A stretch of 6,509 bases of DNA, taken from Acidobacteriota bacterium (GTDB taxonomy: Bacteria > Acidobacteriota > Terriglobia > Terriglobales > SCQP01). A model generated the notes under the pieces. It had not been told where the DNA came from. It saw only the letters and a list, made by a program, of their open reading frames with translations, and searched no databases. The position numbers and the translations under genes are program-made. Positions within the stretch are counted from its first letter, which is position 1. Every line of letters starts with the position of its first letter. Below are positions 5,222 through 6,509 of this stretch, piece by piece. The DNA lies in the NCBI GenBank assembly GCA_021823305.1, contig JAKAOE010000117.1, positions 1 through 6,509 of the forward strand, in the 5' to 3' direction.

Positions 5222-6490
5222 TCAAGCGGGAACGGCGCGGGGCGCCTCCAGCGGAGGCAGCGGCGCTTGCAGGTACGCTTCCAAGTGGCTGAGCTTGGGA
5301 GCCAGCACGGGCACGGGCTGCGGCCAGACGTTGACCGCGTCCAGCGTTTTCAGGCCGTTGCCGGTAAGGATGAGCACCAGCGGCGCATCCGGCGCGATGC
5401 GGCCCTGGCGCAGCAGCTTCCGCGCCACGGCGAGCGTGACGCCGGCGGCGGTCTCGCCGAAAATGCCCTCGGTCTCGGCCAGCAGGCGCATGGCGGCGAC
5501 GATTTCGGCGTCGCTGGCGTCGTCCGCCCAGCCGCCGGAGTCGCGGATGAGGCGGACGGCGTGGAACCCGTCGGCCGGGTTGCCGATGGCGAGCGAGCGC
5601 GCGACCGTCTGCGGGCGCTGCGGCGTGATCTCGTCCTGGCCTTGTTTCACCGCCAGGCTGATGGGCGCGCAGCCGCTGGCCTGGGCGCCGTACAGGCGCA
5701 CCGGATCCGCGCCGGCGGTCACCCAGCCGAGCCGCCGCAACTCGTCGAAGGCTTTGGCGACTTTGCCGATCAGCGAGCCGCCCGCCATCGGGCACACCAC
5801 CGCGCCCGGCAGGCGCCAGCCGAGCTGCTCGGCAATCTCGTAGCCCACGGTTTTCGAGCCTTCGGCGTAGTAGGGCCGCAGGTTGACGTTGACGATGCCC
5901 CAAGGGAGGCGTTCGGCCAGCTCCGCGCACAGCCGGTTCACCTGGTCGTAGTTGCCGTGGAACTTGATCAGGCGCGCGCCATAGATGCGGGTGGCGGCGA
6001 TTTTCGCCTCTTCGAGATCGGCGGGCGTGAAGATGAACGCCTCCAGCCCTTCGGCCGCGGCCGCGGCCGCCAGGGCATTCGCCAAGTTCCCGGTGGAGGA
6101 ACACGCGACGGTGCGGAACCCGAACTCTCGCGCCTTGCTGAGCGCCACCGCCACGACGCGGTCCTTGAACGAGAGGGTGGGAAAGTTGACCGCGTCGTTC
6201 TTGAGATAGAGCTCGCGCATGCCCAGCTCCCGCGCCAGGCGCGGCGCCGCGAGCAGCGGCGTGCCGCCGACCGGGCGCCCGGCGCCAGCGTCGCGCACCG
6301 GCAGCAGCTCGCGATAGCGCCACATGGTGTGCGGCCGCTGCGCCAGGGCCGCGGGCGAGGCGGCACGGCCGATCGCGGCGAGATCGTAGGCGACCTCGAG
6401 CGGCGCGAAACACTCGTCGCACCCCGCCAACGGTTGTGTGGGAAAACGCTTGCCGCAATCGCGGCAGACCAAGCCAACTTCGAAGCTCAC
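5222..6490 (-). CDS. thrC: Threonine synthase-family PLP enzyme with N-terminal zinc ribbon
   Basis: A 422-residue fold-type II PLP enzyme. Threonine synthase converts O-phospho-L-homoserine to L-threonine and phosphate in the cytosol. Residues 9-27 hold a C-x2-C...C-x2-C zinc ribbon (C9, C12, C24, C27) found in one branch of the family. The PLP lysine is K109 in PTLSFKDR. The substrate/cofactor loop is SSTGN (131-135), NLRPYYAEGSKT (203-214) is a ThrC-type segment, PMAGGSL (234-240) is the glycine-rich phosphate loop, and TGNGLKT (376-382) closes the active site. GTG 6490 is chosen because GGAAGGGA lies eight nt upstream and the zinc ribbon begins at once. The sulfur-carrier gene follows after 24 nt. 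That neighbour raises the possibility that this copy is a paralogue using a carrier thiocarboxylate (compare CysM with CysO) rather than, or as well as, a true threonine synthase; sequence alone cannot decide. The gene symbol reflects the family, not proven activity. Confidence 0.88.
   Translation of the reverse strand: MSFEVGLVCRDCGKRFPTQPLAGCDECFAPLEVAYDLAAIGRAASPAALAQRPHTMWRYRELLPVRDAGAGRPVGGTPLLAAPRLARELGMRELYLKNDAVNFPTLSFKDRVVAVALSKAREFGFRTVACSSTGNLANALAAAAAAEGLEAFIFTPADLEEAKIAATRIYGARLIKFHGNYDQVNRLCAELAERLPWGIVNVNLRPYYAEGSKTVGYEIAEQLGWRLPGAVVCPMAGGSLIGKVAKAFDELRRLGWVTAGADPVRLYGAQASGCAPISLAVKQGQDEITPQRPQTVARSLAIGNPADGFHAVRLIRDSGGWADDASDAEIVAAMRLLAETEGIFGETAAGVTLAVARKLLRQGRIAPDAPLVLILTGNGLKTLDAVNVWPQPVPVLAPKLSHLEAYLQAPLPPLEAPRAVPA
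6052..6069 (-). repeat. Three tandem CGGCCG hexamers encoding a poly-alanine run
   Basis: CGGCCG is repeated three times without interruption inside the threonine synthase-like gene, embedded in the codons for six consecutive alanines (about residues 141-146, after SSTGNLANAL). Being self-complementary and repetitive, it is a plausible site of slippage in multiples of two codons. It lies in a helix behind the SSTGN loop, where other members are also alanine-rich. Confidence 0.7.
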
Positions 6491-6498
6491 GCCGAGCG

Positions 6499-6506
6499 TC
6501 CCTTCC
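6499..6506 (-). promoter_or_regulatory. Ribosome-binding site of the threonine synthase-like gene
   Basis: GGAAGGGA (6506-6499 on the minus strand) precedes GTG 6490 with an eight-nt spacer and decides the start. The promoter, if it is close, lies beyond the window edge at 6509. Confidence 0.65.
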
Positions 6507-6509
6507 GCC

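Noticed and set aside
4611..6458. Very long minus-strand open frame (over 600 codons) spanning the threonine synthase-like gene, the carrier gene and nusB
   Set aside because: It runs through two well-supported genes in a different frame and over the convergent junction; the product is Arg/Ala/Pro-rich with no domain, typical of a GC shadow.
1..6490. A dedicated sulfur-transfer locus joining the cysteine desulfurase and the carrier/ThrC-like pair
   Set aside because: Both are on the minus strand and related in chemistry, but they are separated by about 4.7 kb of unrelated genes including a plus-strand operon; proximity is too weak for a functional claim.

Overview
The window is very GC-rich, gene-dense chromosomal DNA. 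The best pointer to its source is a tandem pair of secreted von Willebrand factor A (VWA) proteins of the kind expanded in Acidobacteriota (the 'VWFA-related acidobacterial domain' family). I therefore infer an acidobacterium or a close relative. There is no rRNA, tRNA, CRISPR array, insertion sequence or phage gene.

Layout from the left. (1) Positions 1-205, minus strand: the first 68 codons of a cysteine desulfurase that runs off the left edge. (2) Positions 265-2345, minus strand: two VWA proteins, each with a signal peptide and an intact MIDAS metal site, joined by a GTGA stop/start overlap. (3) Positions 2346-2457: a short divergent intergenic region holding a perfect 10-bp-stem hairpin and a pair of GCTAGC palindromes. 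(4) Positions 2458-4807, plus strand: a tightly overlapping three-gene unit. It encodes a cation diffusion facilitator (CDF) metal exporter with three tandem C-terminal domains, an OsmC-family thiol protein, and the antitermination factor NusB. (5) Positions 4808-4915: a convergent gap with a strong inverted repeat at its right edge. (6) Positions 4916-6490, minus strand: a threonine synthase-type PLP enzyme followed 24 nt later by a small MoaD/ThiS/CysO-like ubiquitin-fold sulfur carrier.

How the genes may work together. The pair in (6) is the most interesting: a fold-type II PLP enzyme next to a CysO-like carrier resembles the mycobacterial CysM/CysO cysteine-synthesis pair, but the enzyme here is ThrC-like. 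The carrier also ends in Gly-Gly-Ser-Ala, so it would have to lose two residues before activation. The unit in (4) links metal export and a thiol-dependent peroxide/stress protein to a housekeeping transcription factor by translational coupling. The VWA pair is an exported protein module of unknown function. I did not find an obviously new multi-gene system. The carrier/PLP-enzyme pair and the unusual CDF architecture are the parts worth following up.
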